Assembly (NCBI GenBank): GCA_947630025.1
Contig: CANRFZ010000006.1
Coordinates: 79,635-143,634, forward strand
Length of the DNA: 64,000 nt
Source: an uncultured Lachnospiraceae bacterium
Lineage (GTDB): Bacteria > Bacillota > Clostridia > Lachnospirales > Lachnospiraceae
Direction: 5' to 3'
Below, piece by piece: positions 54,747 to 63,048 of the stretch; the first letter of the stretch is position 1; every line of letters begins with the position of its first letter. The translations under genes were made by a program, and so were the position numbers. The notes below the pieces were generated by a model. The model made no database searches and was not told where the DNA came from. It saw only the letters and a list, made by a program, of their open reading frames with translations.

Positions 54747-55854
54747 CCCGCACCTCCTCTGCCGCGCCGCCGCTCTGTTCCTCCGCATCAGGTTTGTTCC
54801 GCTCTCCGGCCCCATCCTGTTCTTCCGCGTCGGATTCATTCTGCACTCCGGCCCTTTCCTGTTCTTCCGCGTCGGATTCATTCTGTTCCCCGGCCTCGTC
54901 CGGCTTCTCCGCATCGATGCCGTCGCCCTGCGTCAGCTCCAGGAAAATGTCCTCCAGCGACTTCTGCACCCTGTTCATGGACAGAATCGCTGCGCCGGCT
55001 TTGGACAGCTCCAGAGACAACGTACTGCGGATATCTCTGCCGTCCGCCGCCTCGACATGAAGCAGCAGTTCGCCCTTCGTCTCCCGCTCCTCTATCGTAT
55101 AAGACGCCACGCCGTCCAGCACGTCCAGCACGGACGCTGCCGCAGCCCGCTCTCCCAGCACGACGACTTCCAGTTCCGACTTGGGCGCCATCCGCTCCTG
55201 CAGTTCCTCCGGCGAGCCGCTGGCGGCGAGCCTGCCTTTGGACAGAATCATGATATGGTCGCAGACGGCGCTGATCTCCGACAGGATATGAGAGCTTAAA
55301 AGAATCGTGTGCTCCCCGGCCAGACTCTTTAACAGATCCCGCATCTCTATGATCTGCTTAGGATCAAGTCCCACCATCGGCTCATCCAGAATCAGAACCG
55401 GCGGATCGCCCAAGAGCGCCTGCGCCAGCCCTACGCGCTGCTTATATCCTTTTGAAATATTTTTGATCAGGCGGCCCTCCACATCCGTGAGCTTGATCCT
55501 GCGGATCATTTCGTCCACCTGCGCCCGCCTGTCCTTCTTCGGTATCTTTTTTAATTCCGCCGCAAAGAGCAGATATTCCCGCACCGTCATATCGGGATAT
55601 AACGGCGGTATCTCAGGCAGATAGCCGATACACGCCTTGGCGGGGCCGGGCTCCTTCAGGATGTCGTGGCCGTCGATCACGACAGTGCCGCTCCCCGCGG
55701 CTATGTAGCCGGTCATAATATTCATCGTGGTCGTCTTGCCCGCGCCGTTAGGCCCTAGGAACCCATATATCCGGCCCTTTTCCACCCGGAAGCTCAGATG
55801 GTCCACCGCCGGATGCTTTCCGTAGGATTTTACCAAATCATCAACCTGTATCAA
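54730..55854 (-). CDS. ABC transporter ATPase with repetitive acidic tail
   Basis: 374 aa from the TTG at 55854 (LIQVDDLVKSYGKHPAV), with GGAGG 8 nt upstream. Walker A GPNGAGKTTT, signature ISKGYKQR, Walker B LILDEPMVGLDP and H-loop SSHIL are all present. After the DUF4162-like region (to about 310) comes a Glu/Asp/Ala tail with three 14-residue repeats (NESDAEEQ core). The permease-GldG gene follows with a 17-bp overlap. Confidence 0.9.
   Translation of the reverse strand: MIQVDDLVKSYGKHPAVDHLSFRVEKGRIYGFLGPNGAGKTTTMNIMTGYIAAGSGTVVIDGHDILKEPGPAKACIGYLPEIPPLYPDMTVREYLLFAAELKKIPKKDRRAQVDEMIRRIKLTDVEGRLIKNISKGYKQRVGLAQALLGDPPVLILDEPMVGLDPKQIIEMRDLLKSLAGEHTILLSSHILSEISAVCDHIMILSKGRLAASGSPEELQERMAPKSELEVVVLGERAAAASVLDVLDGVASYTIEERETKGELLLHVEAADGRDIRSTLSLELSKAGAAILSMNRVQKSLEDIFLELTQGDGIDAEKPDEAGEQNESDAEEQERAGVQNESDAEEQDGAGERNKPDAEEQSGGAAEEVRDESDL
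54775..54900. repeat. 42-bp minisatellite, three units
   Basis: Units at 54775-54816, 54817-54858 and 54859-54900; the last two are the most alike. 42 bp keeps frame and adds 14 residues per unit to the ATPase tail. Confidence 0.9.
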
Positions 55855-56184
55855 AATACACTCCTCCTTATAGGAAGTCTTATCCGCATAACATCGTTTT
55901 CCTGTCCGCACACCGCCTCGGACGCTGCCACATGAAATTATAACGTTCTTTTTTCCTTTTTTCAACTCTCTGTTTCTATGGCGGAATGCGCCGTCCATAC
56001 GGCGGATTCCCTGTCGCCTCTAAGGGCAGACGATAGCCTCTCCGTGCGGCCATGCTGCGGTGCCCGTCTGCCGGCGGATTACGGCACGATCCGACAAATT
56101 TTATTTTGGCCGCTTTCTTTTGGCACAATATATGCCGTCAGTTCATATCCTATTACTAAAAAAAGAAAAAACAAGAGGAAACCA
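55855..56184. other. Divergent intergenic region between the ABC operon and cotJ
   Basis: 330 bp without a convincing gene. It must hold the promoters of both units. The right half is AT-rich. I could not assign a clear sigma-A or sigma-E promoter for cotJ. Confidence 0.5.
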
Positions 56185-56355
56185 ATGAAAGACTATCTCT
56201 ACAAAGATAACTGTGACAAATTTCCCATTGGAATGGCTTATGTCCCGTGGCAGCAGTTCGACGGGATCTATGATAACCTCGAAAAAGCCTACGACGCCGG
56301 AACCGTGTTCCCCGAGCTGGATAAACCGTTTAAAGGAAGGAGATGCTGCAGCTGA
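56185..56355 (+). CDS. cotJA: Spore coat-associated protein CotJA
   Basis: 56 aa (MKDYLYKDNCDKFPIG). FPIGMAYVPWQQFDGIYDNLEKAYDAGTVFPELDKPF is diagnostic for CotJA. AGAGGAA precedes the ATG. First gene of the cotJABC operon, expressed in the mother cell under sigma-E in Bacillus. Ends RRCCS, overlapping cotJB. Confidence 0.92.
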   Translation: MKDYLYKDNCDKFPIGMAYVPWQQFDGIYDNLEKAYDAGTVFPELDKPFKGRRCCS

Positions 56356-56630
56356 TGAATACAAATTTTGCAAACGAGCAGACGAAACTGCTTCATGACA
56401 TCGGTATTCTGGATTTCGTGACGGTCGATCTGGGGTTGTATCTGGACACCCATCCCACAGACCGCAGCGCGATGGAATACTACAATCACTATAACCGCCT
56501 GAGTTGTCAGGCCAAAAAGGAATACTCCGCCAAATTCGGCCCGCTTACGCTGGAACTGGCTGACACCGCCGACTGCGGAGAATGGAAATGGGCCGTGCTG
56601 CCGATGCCTTGGGAAGGAGGATGCGCATAA
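56343..56630 (+). CDS. cotJB: Spore coat protein CotJB
   Basis: 95 aa. LLHDIGILDFVTVDLGLYLDTHPTDRSAMEYYNHY and GEWKWAVLPMPWEGG are CotJB signatures. The ATG at 56343 overlaps cotJA by 13 bp and is preceded by AAAGGA; an ATG four codons later is an alternative. The stop overlaps the cotJC start as TAATG. Confidence 0.92.
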   Translation: MLQLMNTNFANEQTKLLHDIGILDFVTVDLGLYLDTHPTDRSAMEYYNHYNRLSCQAKKEYSAKFGPLTLELADTADCGEWKWAVLPMPWEGGCA

Positions 56631-56899
56631 TGTGGAATTATGAGAGAAGACTGCAATACCCCGTAAACATCACGGAATCCAACGCGAAGCTGGCTCAGGT
56701 GATTATCAGCCAGTACGGTGGGCCCGACGGCGAAATGGGCGCGTCCATGCGCTACCTGTCGCAGAGGTACTCCTGCCCCTATCGGGAAGTATCCGCGATT
56801 CTGACGGATATCGGTGTATCGGTGCCGAAATTGCGCATCACGGGTTTTAAGTGTACTCCGGAAGGGAACCCCCTCCGGAGCTTTAATCTTTCTCAATGA
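56630..56899 (+). pseudogene. cotJC: 5' fragment of cotJC interrupted by a mobile element
   Basis: The first ~62 codons are CotJC, a manganese-catalase-like coat protein (MWNYERRLQYPVNI, SQYGGPDGEMGASMRYLSQRYSCPY, AILTDIG). In full-length CotJC the next residues are TEE and a metal-site helix. Here the frame continues as VSVPKLRITGF and stops at 56899, so homology ends at about 56811-56816. The rest of the gene, including metal ligands, should lie beyond the right end of the element, outside the window. Confidence 0.85.
56856..56880. terminator. Hairpin beside the left element end
   Basis: CTCCGGA pairs with TCCGGAG, extended by GGG/CCC. It lies 2 bp beyond the recombinase stop. There is no real T-run on the minus strand, so it is either a weak terminator or part of the attachment region. 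Confidence 0.45.
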
Positions 56900-58520
56900 T
56901 CTCCATAGAGAGAACATCTGTGTGGTAATCGTTGTTTTTCCCATGAGAAGCGATGCTTAACTTCATGCCAAAAGGAACGCATTTCAGCCATACTTCAACG
57001 GTGTTGTCATGAAAAATGACCATTTTGTCAAGAATTTCCCGATACAGGCTTGCATTGCTTTCATCAAAGGTCATGATTTCGTCCAATGCGTTCAGATAAC
57101 GTTCATATTCGCTTAATTCTGCCAAATTCACTTTATCCTGCCGTTTAGAAGAGTTCAGCGCTTCTGTAAGTTCTGATAACTGGTCGTCATACCATTGTGT
57201 CTGTTCTTTCAAGTCCTCCTTAGTAATCAGCCCTTCCAGCATTAAATCAATAGCCTTCTTTTTCTTTACAGCAAGAGCATCCATTTTGTCCTGAATGCGT
57301 CCCGTGTTCGGCTTCTTTTCATGCTTTCCTTTGATTTCCTTGATTTCCTGCATGATTTCGCGTTTCAGTTCCTTTTGGTTCATCTGAAGCTGACAGATAC
57401 AATAATGTACACAGGTTAGCAACGCCCTTTCATTGATCGAGCCATTATCGCAACCGATCTGTTCCCCGTCAAGTGAAACTTTTTTTGCCCCATGATTCGC
57501 TGCAGCATAGCAACGCCATGCTTTATAGACAGAACCGTTCTTCAGTTTTTTTGTTCTGCTGACATATCGTTGTCCGCACAAACCGCAGTAGAGTTTACCG
57601 CTACACCAGTAGCGATTACTATGCTTTGATTTCTCTTCCTCTGATGGTGATCGTCTGAGAAGTTCTGTCTGCGTCCTGTTCCACAACTCCCTATCAATAA
57701 TCGGTTCATGGTGGTCTTTCAAATAAACCATTTCTTCATTACCCCTATTGTACTTCTTTGCATGCGTCAGATAATTCGGTGTATAGGTTTTTTTCTGGCA
57801 CAAGTCACCGACATATTTTTCATTCCTCAAGACTCGTAAAATGACTGTGTTTGACCATTGCTTTACCCGCATGGGATGCATTCCTTCCTCTGTCAACTCT
57901 CTCGCTATGACATGAGTGCCTTTGCCTTCATTCGTAAACTTATGGAAGATTGTGCGTACAATCTGTGCTTCCGCTTCATTTACAGACAATCTGCCGTCTT
58001 TAACAGTATAACCCAGCAGATCACGTCCAAAGACAACGCCCTGCTCCATACGACGCCTCTGTCCCCACTTGACACGCTCTGAGGTCTTACGGCTTTCTTC
58101 CTGCGCGATACTTGCCATGATCGTCAATCTGAGTTCTCCGTCCGCATCGCGAGTATCTATGTTGTCAATGGTAAATACAACACCAATCCCTTTATCTTTG
58201 AGCATTCGCGTATAGGAAAGCGTATCAACCGTATTTCTTGCGAAACGGCATACCTCTTTAGTCAGAATCAGGTCAATGCTCCCCTGCATAGCTTCTTCGA
58301 TCATCGCGTTGAATCCCGCACGTTTTTTAGTCTGTGTCCCACTTATACCCTCGTCATAATACACATCATTTAACACCCAATCTTCGTGGCAGTTGATGTA
58401 ATCTGCAAAATAACGGCGCTGACTGGCTAACGAATTTGTCTGATCGTCCTTGTCTGTGGAAACTCTGCAATAAGCAGCTACTCTTAACTTATTGTAACAT
58501 TGTGATACTCCATTTTTCAT
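56883..58520 (-). CDS. Large serine recombinase
   Basis: 545 aa. N-terminal resolvase domain with catalytic Ser in AAYCRVSTD (about residue 20), YYDEGISGTQTKKR, and the SLASQRR segment. A recombinase domain follows (LLGYTVKDGRLSVNE...VRTIFHKFTNEGKGTHVIAREL), then a zinc ribbon (YWCSGKLYCGLCGQRYVSR...C) and a C-terminal coiled coil (about 385-470). This class integrates and excises ICEs and phages at specific sites without host factors. ATG at 58520 with tandem GGAGG sites. The 3' end lies about 70 bp from the cotJC junction. Confidence 0.93.
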   Translation of the reverse strand: MKNGVSQCYNKLRVAAYCRVSTDKDDQTNSLASQRRYFADYINCHEDWVLNDVYYDEGISGTQTKKRAGFNAMIEEAMQGSIDLILTKEVCRFARNTVDTLSYTRMLKDKGIGVVFTIDNIDTRDADGELRLTIMASIAQEESRKTSERVKWGQRRRMEQGVVFGRDLLGYTVKDGRLSVNEAEAQIVRTIFHKFTNEGKGTHVIARELTEEGMHPMRVKQWSNTVILRVLRNEKYVGDLCQKKTYTPNYLTHAKKYNRGNEEMVYLKDHHEPIIDRELWNRTQTELLRRSPSEEEKSKHSNRYWCSGKLYCGLCGQRYVSRTKKLKNGSVYKAWRCYAAANHGAKKVSLDGEQIGCDNGSINERALLTCVHYCICQLQMNQKELKREIMQEIKEIKGKHEKKPNTGRIQDKMDALAVKKKKAIDLMLEGLITKEDLKEQTQWYDDQLSELTEALNSSKRQDKVNLAELSEYERYLNALDEIMTFDESNASLYREILDKMVIFHDNTVEVWLKCVPFGMKLSIASHGKNNDYHTDVLSMEIIEKD

Positions 58521-58523
58521 TTT

Positions 58524-58547
58524 GTGTCCTCCTCCTTGTTAGGACAC
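58524..58547 (-). promoter_or_regulatory. Hairpin presenting the recombinase ribosome-binding site
   Basis: In the mRNA sense GTGTCC pairs with GGACAC, and the 12-nt loop contains AAGGAGGA. It ends 3 bp before the start codon. It could modulate translation. Confidence 0.5.
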
Positions 58548-58559
58548 ACCACCACTTAC

Positions 58560-58588
58560 ATTATAATTCAGCAAGCCATGATGCGCAA
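58560..58588 (-). promoter_or_regulatory. Sigma-A type promoter of the recombinase
   Basis: On the minus strand TTGCGC, 17-bp spacer, TATAAT. About 40 bp before the start codon. Confidence 0.55.
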
Positions 58589-58597
58589 GTAAATATG

Positions 58598-58732
58598 TTA
58601 CATATTTCTTTTTATTAACTCATTTAGTTGCGCATCTGAAAGGCAATCTCTATGATGCAATTCCCGATAAATCCCACGTTTTAACGCTTTTTTTATATCC
58701 GTTCTTTGAACCTCTGTAAAACATAATTCCAT
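58598..58732 (-). CDS. Small element-encoded protein, 44 aa
   Basis: From the ATG at 58732 (MELCFTEVQRTDIKK), with GGGGG 8 nt upstream. Basic and helical, ending QLNELIKRNM. I recall similar short proteins in clostridial mobile elements but cannot name a family. Lies between the relaxase and recombinase. Confidence 0.65.
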   Translation of the reverse strand: MELCFTEVQRTDIKKALKRGIYRELHHRDCLSDAQLNELIKRNM

Positions 58733-58791
58733 ACTTTTATCCCCCTTGTTGCCATAGTGTTCTGATTCCTTCTCCGGCACAGACATCCCTC

Positions 58792-59838
58792 TTATAAATC
58801 TCGATTATTAGAATGTATGAACGTGCGCTTAAAATAATCCAATAATCCATGCTCTGACATAAATTTTTCAGCCAACTTCTTAAAATTACGCAATTCCAAC
58901 AATTCGGACTCCAAGGATGCCATAGATAAACGTTCACTGATAGAGCGACGTTTGCCAAGCTGCACCTTCATATTTTCATTTTCTGATTTCAGCGTTTGAT
59001 TCTCTTTTTGTAAAGAATGAATTTCTTTTGAAAGTTTCTTTTCTTTGCTTTCGCCTGCTAACTGTTTTTTTGCAAGATCAGCCACCTTTTTGTAATCCTG
59101 TTCATCAACCGTAATTTTTCCACCAAATACCGTTTTCCCGATTGAAATCTGTTCAACGGATTTTATCTCTGATTTAGCAGAAGCAAGTTGCGACAATTCC
59201 TTTTTCTCCTTTTGAATGGATTTCTCCAGAGCCGCCTTTTCCTTCTCCATATCCGCCTTATATGCCTTAACACTCTTATGTACCGCCTTTGATCCCGCCT
59301 CGCCACGTTCAATCTGAAAACCATTTTTCTGCAAGAATTCAGGCATTTCAGATTGTAACCGTACCAAAACCGATCGATTGATGACTTCCTTGGCACAAAG
59401 TTTATTTTCTGATGTCAACGGCACGAAACCAAAGTGCATATGTGGCGTGTGTTCATCACGGTGAACCACTGCATAAATACTGTTTTTCTCTCCAAAGAAA
59501 TTCTGTAAATATCGCAATGCTTCTCTAAAAAAGCGCTTTTGTTCCTCATCAGATAACGTTTCAAAAAACTCATTCCCCGACGAGATGATAAATTCGCTAA
59601 GAACAACTGCATCCTTACGCAATGCCCTGCCGGACGGATTATCCCGCGCATCGACCAATTTCATTATCGAACGATAATAACTTTCCTGACTTCTTTGCAT
59701 TAAAGAATAATTGAGATGTGTTCTGGACGAGTCGATTTCTTCATTACTGTAATTTGCATTCCTGCGTTCATTATGACGCTCTATGGATGATACATTCCCT
59801 TTTTTATATTTTTCTGCATGACATACCAGTTTTGCCAT
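58792..59838 (-). CDS. MobV family relaxase
   Basis: 348 aa from the ATG at 59838 (MAKLVCHAEKYKKGNV), with GGGAG 7 nt upstream. N-terminal Mob/Pre domain: ERHNERRNANYSNEEID, and the metal motif HRDEHTPHMHFGFVPL with the HxDEHTPHxH pattern. A long coiled coil fills residues about 190-330. MobV proteins such as MobM of pMV158 nick oriT and lead the strand into the recipient. The matching oriT is just upstream. Confidence 0.92.
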   Translation of the reverse strand: MAKLVCHAEKYKKGNVSSIERHNERRNANYSNEEIDSSRTHLNYSLMQRSQESYYRSIMKLVDARDNPSGRALRKDAVVLSEFIISSGNEFFETLSDEEQKRFFREALRYLQNFFGEKNSIYAVVHRDEHTPHMHFGFVPLTSENKLCAKEVINRSVLVRLQSEMPEFLQKNGFQIERGEAGSKAVHKSVKAYKADMEKEKAALEKSIQKEKKELSQLASAKSEIKSVEQISIGKTVFGGKITVDEQDYKKVADLAKKQLAGESKEKKLSKEIHSLQKENQTLKSENENMKVQLGKRRSISERLSMASLESELLELRNFKKLAEKFMSEHGLLDYFKRTFIHSNNRDL

Positions 59839-59887
59839 ATAAAGTCTCCCTTCATAAAATGTTGCATGCGGCAAGCGAAGCAGTTGG

Positions 59888-59940
59888 CACTTCAGTGAAG
59901 TGTAACCCACTATACTTTACATTCGTAAAGTAGTGGGGCA
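59888..59940 (-). other. Origin of transfer (oriT), pMV158-like
   Basis: On the minus strand an ACTTTACGAATGTAAAGT hairpin is followed by TAGTGGGTTA. In pMV158 the equivalent is a CTTTATGAATATAAAG hairpin followed by the nick sequence TAGTGTG/TTA. By analogy the nick is between 59906 and 59905. A second palindrome, CACTTC-AGT-GAAGTG, lies at 59888-59902. It is 50 bp upstream of the MobV gene. Confidence 0.75.
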
Positions 59941-59968
59941 ACGTTCCCTTGCATCCCCTAAAAACGTT

Positions 59969-60020
59969 GGACAATAGGGACTTTGGGGACTTTTGCTTGC
60001 TTTGCTCGTCCCTATTGTCC
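59969..60020. repeat. 13-bp perfect inverted repeat with 26-bp loop
   Basis: GGACAATAGGGAC at 59969-59981 and its complement at 60008-60020, overlapping the DUF3987 stop codon. No T-run. Close to oriT; could be a termination or protein-binding site. Confidence 0.6.
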
Positions 60021-61331
60021 CTTATGTCCATATAAATATGGACTAATATAAATCACCTCACTTGGACGATTCGTTCCTGCCTTTGCAATTGCTTCCTGCC
60101 GTATGTAACCATATTCTTCAAGCATATCGAGGATTGGCTTGATCTCTGCGACCTGCTTAAAATAGCTTCCCCTACAGGCACGAAACAAATCTCTTCGTGT
60201 CAATTGCGATTTACCGCATTGCCTTAATTTTGAAAGGACAAATTCAGCCATTTTCAATGTATTTCCACTGTCCATCACATCATAGGCATACTTTGCATGT
60301 GCATAGAAATATCTACCGATTTCCACAGCATTTTGCATAGTGGTTCCGGATAGCAGTTCATCACCTCTTCTGTCCGCTGCAAGATGCAGAATACCAGCAA
60401 TCCTCAAAACAGCCCCTACATTCTTGGCCAGCCATTCTTTCATTGTATTGGCTCTGTCCATAAGCAGTTTCTCATTTTCCATAAAGTATCTTTCAATAAT
60501 ATCCCTTGCTTCTTCAGACAGCCGGATTATCTGTGTTTCTCTGCTGTTTTCAGGCAAAAAAATTTTTTCCAAAACACATCTAAAACTGTTTGTGGCACTT
60601 TCCGGGATTGCTTGCGATGAAAAAATACGTTTCCCGATTCTGGACGCAGGTATCGCAATAAGGAAACGCGCCACAAGACCTCTGCCGTTCATAACCCGAT
60701 TTCCCATGACATCCTCCAATACACTAGGCTGAACCGCAAGCAACGTTGTCAATCTTGGATTGTGAATATATTCCGCATCACGGTTTTTGCGATCCACTCT
60801 GATTTCATCCCCACAATGTCCTTTCAGCCATACATCGAGATTTACCTTCTGACCAGTGTATCTGCCTGCTATAATATCAAAAATACTTCCCTCAGCAGAG
60901 ATGACAGCCATAAGACCGTCATTCTCCGCAAGCAGGGTGGTAAGTGCTTCTGATGAGCAATCATCCGCATATAACCTGATATGGTTCATTTCCTCATATT
61001 CATTAAGAAAACGGACAAAATTTTGCATAATAGATGATTTTCGCTCTCCCGGTTCCGCAACCAGCAACACATATAAATTAAGCGGCTCATAATAACCACT
61101 GTTTCCCTCTATCCGGTAATACCGTTGTGCCGCAACAGCCAATATTCCGAGTGCCGCTACCGCTGCCATATCAACACTCGTCTGTGTATTTTCAGATAAT
61201 GCCGATATATATTCACCGACAGCAGACGGAAAACACTGAACCGGAAAAACAGGAAGACTATCTTTCGTTTCCGATATCGGGATTGGTTCTTCCCATGTTT
61301 GATTGCTTGAAATCACGGATTCTATCTGCAA
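60012..61331 (-). CDS. DUF3987 (YfjI-like) ATPase/helicase-like protein
   Basis: 439 aa. VDMAAVAALGILAVAAQ and LYVLLVAEPGERKSSIMQNFVRFL (Walker A variant GERKSS near residue 95) match DUF3987 proteins of mobile elements, which are probably replication-associated. Preceded by a CHC2 primase-like gene with a 74-bp overlap, so the two likely act together. The TTG start at 61331 has only a weak AAGAA upstream; the start is uncertain. Confidence 0.82.
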   Translation of the reverse strand: MQIESVISSNQTWEEPIPISETKDSLPVFPVQCFPSAVGEYISALSENTQTSVDMAAVAALGILAVAAQRYYRIEGNSGYYEPLNLYVLLVAEPGERKSSIMQNFVRFLNEYEEMNHIRLYADDCSSEALTTLLAENDGLMAVISAEGSIFDIIAGRYTGQKVNLDVWLKGHCGDEIRVDRKNRDAEYIHNPRLTTLLAVQPSVLEDVMGNRVMNGRGLVARFLIAIPASRIGKRIFSSQAIPESATNSFRCVLEKIFLPENSRETQIIRLSEEARDIIERYFMENEKLLMDRANTMKEWLAKNVGAVLRIAGILHLAADRRGDELLSGTTMQNAVEIGRYFYAHAKYAYDVMDSGNTLKMAEFVLSKLRQCGKSQLTRRDLFRACRGSYFKQVAEIKPILDMLEEYGYIRQEAIAKAGTNRPSEVIYISPYLYGHKGQ

Positions 61332-61896
61332 TTCTTTTTACCAACCTTTCTTCATATTCTTTGAATTTTCTGATATCTTCATCTGTTCCGTATAGAAATA
61401 AATCACAATAATATTCCATTTTATCAAGTTCATGCAGACTTTCTACAAACAACGGATGAAAAGTATCATCATCATTTTTTGGTGCATATTCTTCTTTCCA
61501 TATTCGAAGCAGGTTACAGTAATCTGTGAGAATCAGATAAGCAGCGGACTTCCATTTTTTGAATTTCAGTTCCTTTTGTACCGATTTTCGTCGTTTCTGA
61601 TATGCCTTTGACTCTGTTTCATAGTCATAAGGCACTTCTGCAAGTCCAAAATCACCCTGAAGTTTCTTTGCTGCTTCATATGGTTGCAATCCAAAAAGCT
61701 TCTCCACTAACGTAATGATATCTCCGCTGCTCTGACAGCCAAAGCAATAGAAATGATCATCATATAGCTTCATACTGGGCGTTCGCTCCTGATGAAACGG
61801 ACAGTTAGCAAATCCGGCTCTGTTGATATGCAATCCATAATGCTCTGCAACATCCCGCAATTTTAACTGCTCCTTTACTTCCGTATAAATGGACAT
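61258..61896 (-). CDS. CHC2 zinc-finger primase-like protein
   Basis: 212 aa. The DnaG-type zinc ribbon is complete: CPFHQERTPSMKLY followed by FYCFGCQSSGDIITLV. No TOPRIM domain follows; the rest is helical and charged. Together with the DUF3987 ATPase it may form a split primase-helicase for element replication. The start is coupled to a 33-aa ORF by TGATG. Confidence 0.88.
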   Translation of the reverse strand: MSIYTEVKEQLKLRDVAEHYGLHINRAGFANCPFHQERTPSMKLYDDHFYCFGCQSSGDIITLVEKLFGLQPYEAAKKLQGDFGLAEVPYDYETESKAYQKRRKSVQKELKFKKWKSAAYLILTDYCNLLRIWKEEYAPKNDDDTFHPLFVESLHELDKMEYYCDLFLYGTDEDIRKFKEYEERLVKRIADRIRDFKQSNMGRTNPDIGNER

Positions 61897-61997
61897 CAGA
61901 TAATATGTTCAGACTGATCTGCTGCTGTCTCAAGTAATGCCATATAGTCAGACGGATAATTTTTGATTAACTTTTCAATAAGCATTTCCTTATCCAA
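61896..61997 (-). CDS. 33-aa coupled small ORF
   Basis: TTG start with GGGGG 8 nt upstream. Sequence begins LDKEMLIEKLIKNYP and ends SEHII. The stop overlaps the CHC2 ATG as TGATG, which favours real translation. Acidic and helical; function unknown, perhaps a leader peptide that couples translation. Confidence 0.5.
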   Translation of the reverse strand: MDKEMLIEKLIKNYPSDYMALLETAADQSEHII

Positions 61998-62036
61998 ATC
62001 ATGTGCCCCCTTTCCAATGATCAAACAACAGGTAAC

Positions 62037-62052
62037 ACATATGCGCATATGT
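62037..62052. promoter_or_regulatory. 16-bp perfect palindrome, candidate operator
   Basis: ACATATGCGCATATGT lies between the divergent replication genes and the XRE regulator, just upstream of the 33-aa ORF. Confidence 0.45.
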
Positions 62053-62144
62053 CAGCGTATCGCTTAGTGTGAGCATATCACGAATTTTAGAAAAAGCTGA
62101 AAAATCGATATATTTGCAAAAATGCAACTAAAACATCACATTTT

Positions 62145-62174
62145 TTTGCAAATTTGCAAAAGAATCGATATAAT
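62145..62174 (+). promoter_or_regulatory. Promoter of the XRE regulator with embedded operator
   Basis: TTGCAA (62146-62151), 17-bp spacer, TATAAT (62169-62174). The -35 lies inside the perfect palindrome TTTGCAAATTTGCAAA (62145-62160). A related half-matching site, TTTGCAAAAATGCAA, is at 62113-62127. Confidence 0.75.
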
Positions 62175-62209
62175 GGAAATTAGGAAATCAAGTAGAAAGG
62201 ACAGATTAT

Positions 62210-63022
62210 ATGAGCGAACTCGGCGGAACCATCAATGAGCGCATCGGGGACCTAAGAACAAGCATGCACCTATCGCAAACGGAACTCAGCGAAAAGACCG
62301 GAATTCCCACATCAGTAATCAGCCGAATCGAAAGCGGAAAGACTGCAACGGTCGGTCATGATGTGTTGGCAAAGTTGGCATTATTTTTTAATGTTTCTGC
62401 AGATTATTTATTAGGACTTACCGATGTAAGAATGAGAAAAAACGTAGAATTAAACCAACTTGGACTTAGCAATCAGGCTCTTTTTCAGATCTTGTCAGGC
62501 AAAGTCAATAGCCATATACTCAGCCTTATGATTGAAAACAAGAATTTTCCACGTTTTCTTGACTATGCGCAAGCTTACTTTGAGGATGCCAATGCTCCTG
62601 CCTTTCAGTCAAGAAATGCTTTGATCGACTTTGGAATTGATGCTTTGAAAGACTACGCTAAGGAAACACCTGAAATTCGCAAAGAAGCCAACCACGACAT
62701 CAATCGCATAAATGCCGAAAAAATCACTTTTTCCGAAGCGTCCATGATCAAATTAAGGGATATTATGATGAGTATCTTAAAGGATATGAAAGAATCCTAT
62801 ACCAGTGAACATGCTAATCCTGCTGATATAGATCCCTCTCAGCTTACCGAAATGATGAATGTCATGTATGAACAGGCAGAGGAAATCCAGCAGGAACGCC
62901 CAGTTACCGCTGATGATATGACTTCCATTGTGGTAAACTACCTATCGCATACCGGACTGAATGAAAAAGCACAAGAATTGCTGAAAGAACTTTGTTTGCA
63001 GATGTTCAAAACCAAAGAATGA
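62210..63022 (+). CDS. XRE family transcriptional regulator
   Basis: 270 aa. Helix-turn-helix at residues about 8-65 (LSQTELSEKTGIPTSVISRIESGKT, FFNVSADYLLGLTDVR). The long C-terminal part is helical without a recognised domain. It is divergent from the replication/mobilization genes and probably represses itself and them through the operators in 62037-62160. AGAAAGGA lies before the ATG. Confidence 0.9.
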   Translation: MSELGGTINERIGDLRTSMHLSQTELSEKTGIPTSVISRIESGKTATVGHDVLAKLALFFNVSADYLLGLTDVRMRKNVELNQLGLSNQALFQILSGKVNSHILSLMIENKNFPRFLDYAQAYFEDANAPAFQSRNALIDFGIDALKDYAKETPEIRKEANHDINRINAEKITFSEASMIKLRDIMMSILKDMKESYTSEHANPADIDPSQLTEMMNVMYEQAEEIQQERPVTADDMTSIVVNYLSHTGLNEKAQELLKELCLQMFKTKE

Positions 63023-63048
63023 TTATTGACATACGGGAGGAATGTTTT

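Noticed and set aside
56100..56184. Sigma-E promoter for cotJ
   Set aside because: CATATCCT with an upstream AATAT element is only a loose match, and the spacing is uncertain.
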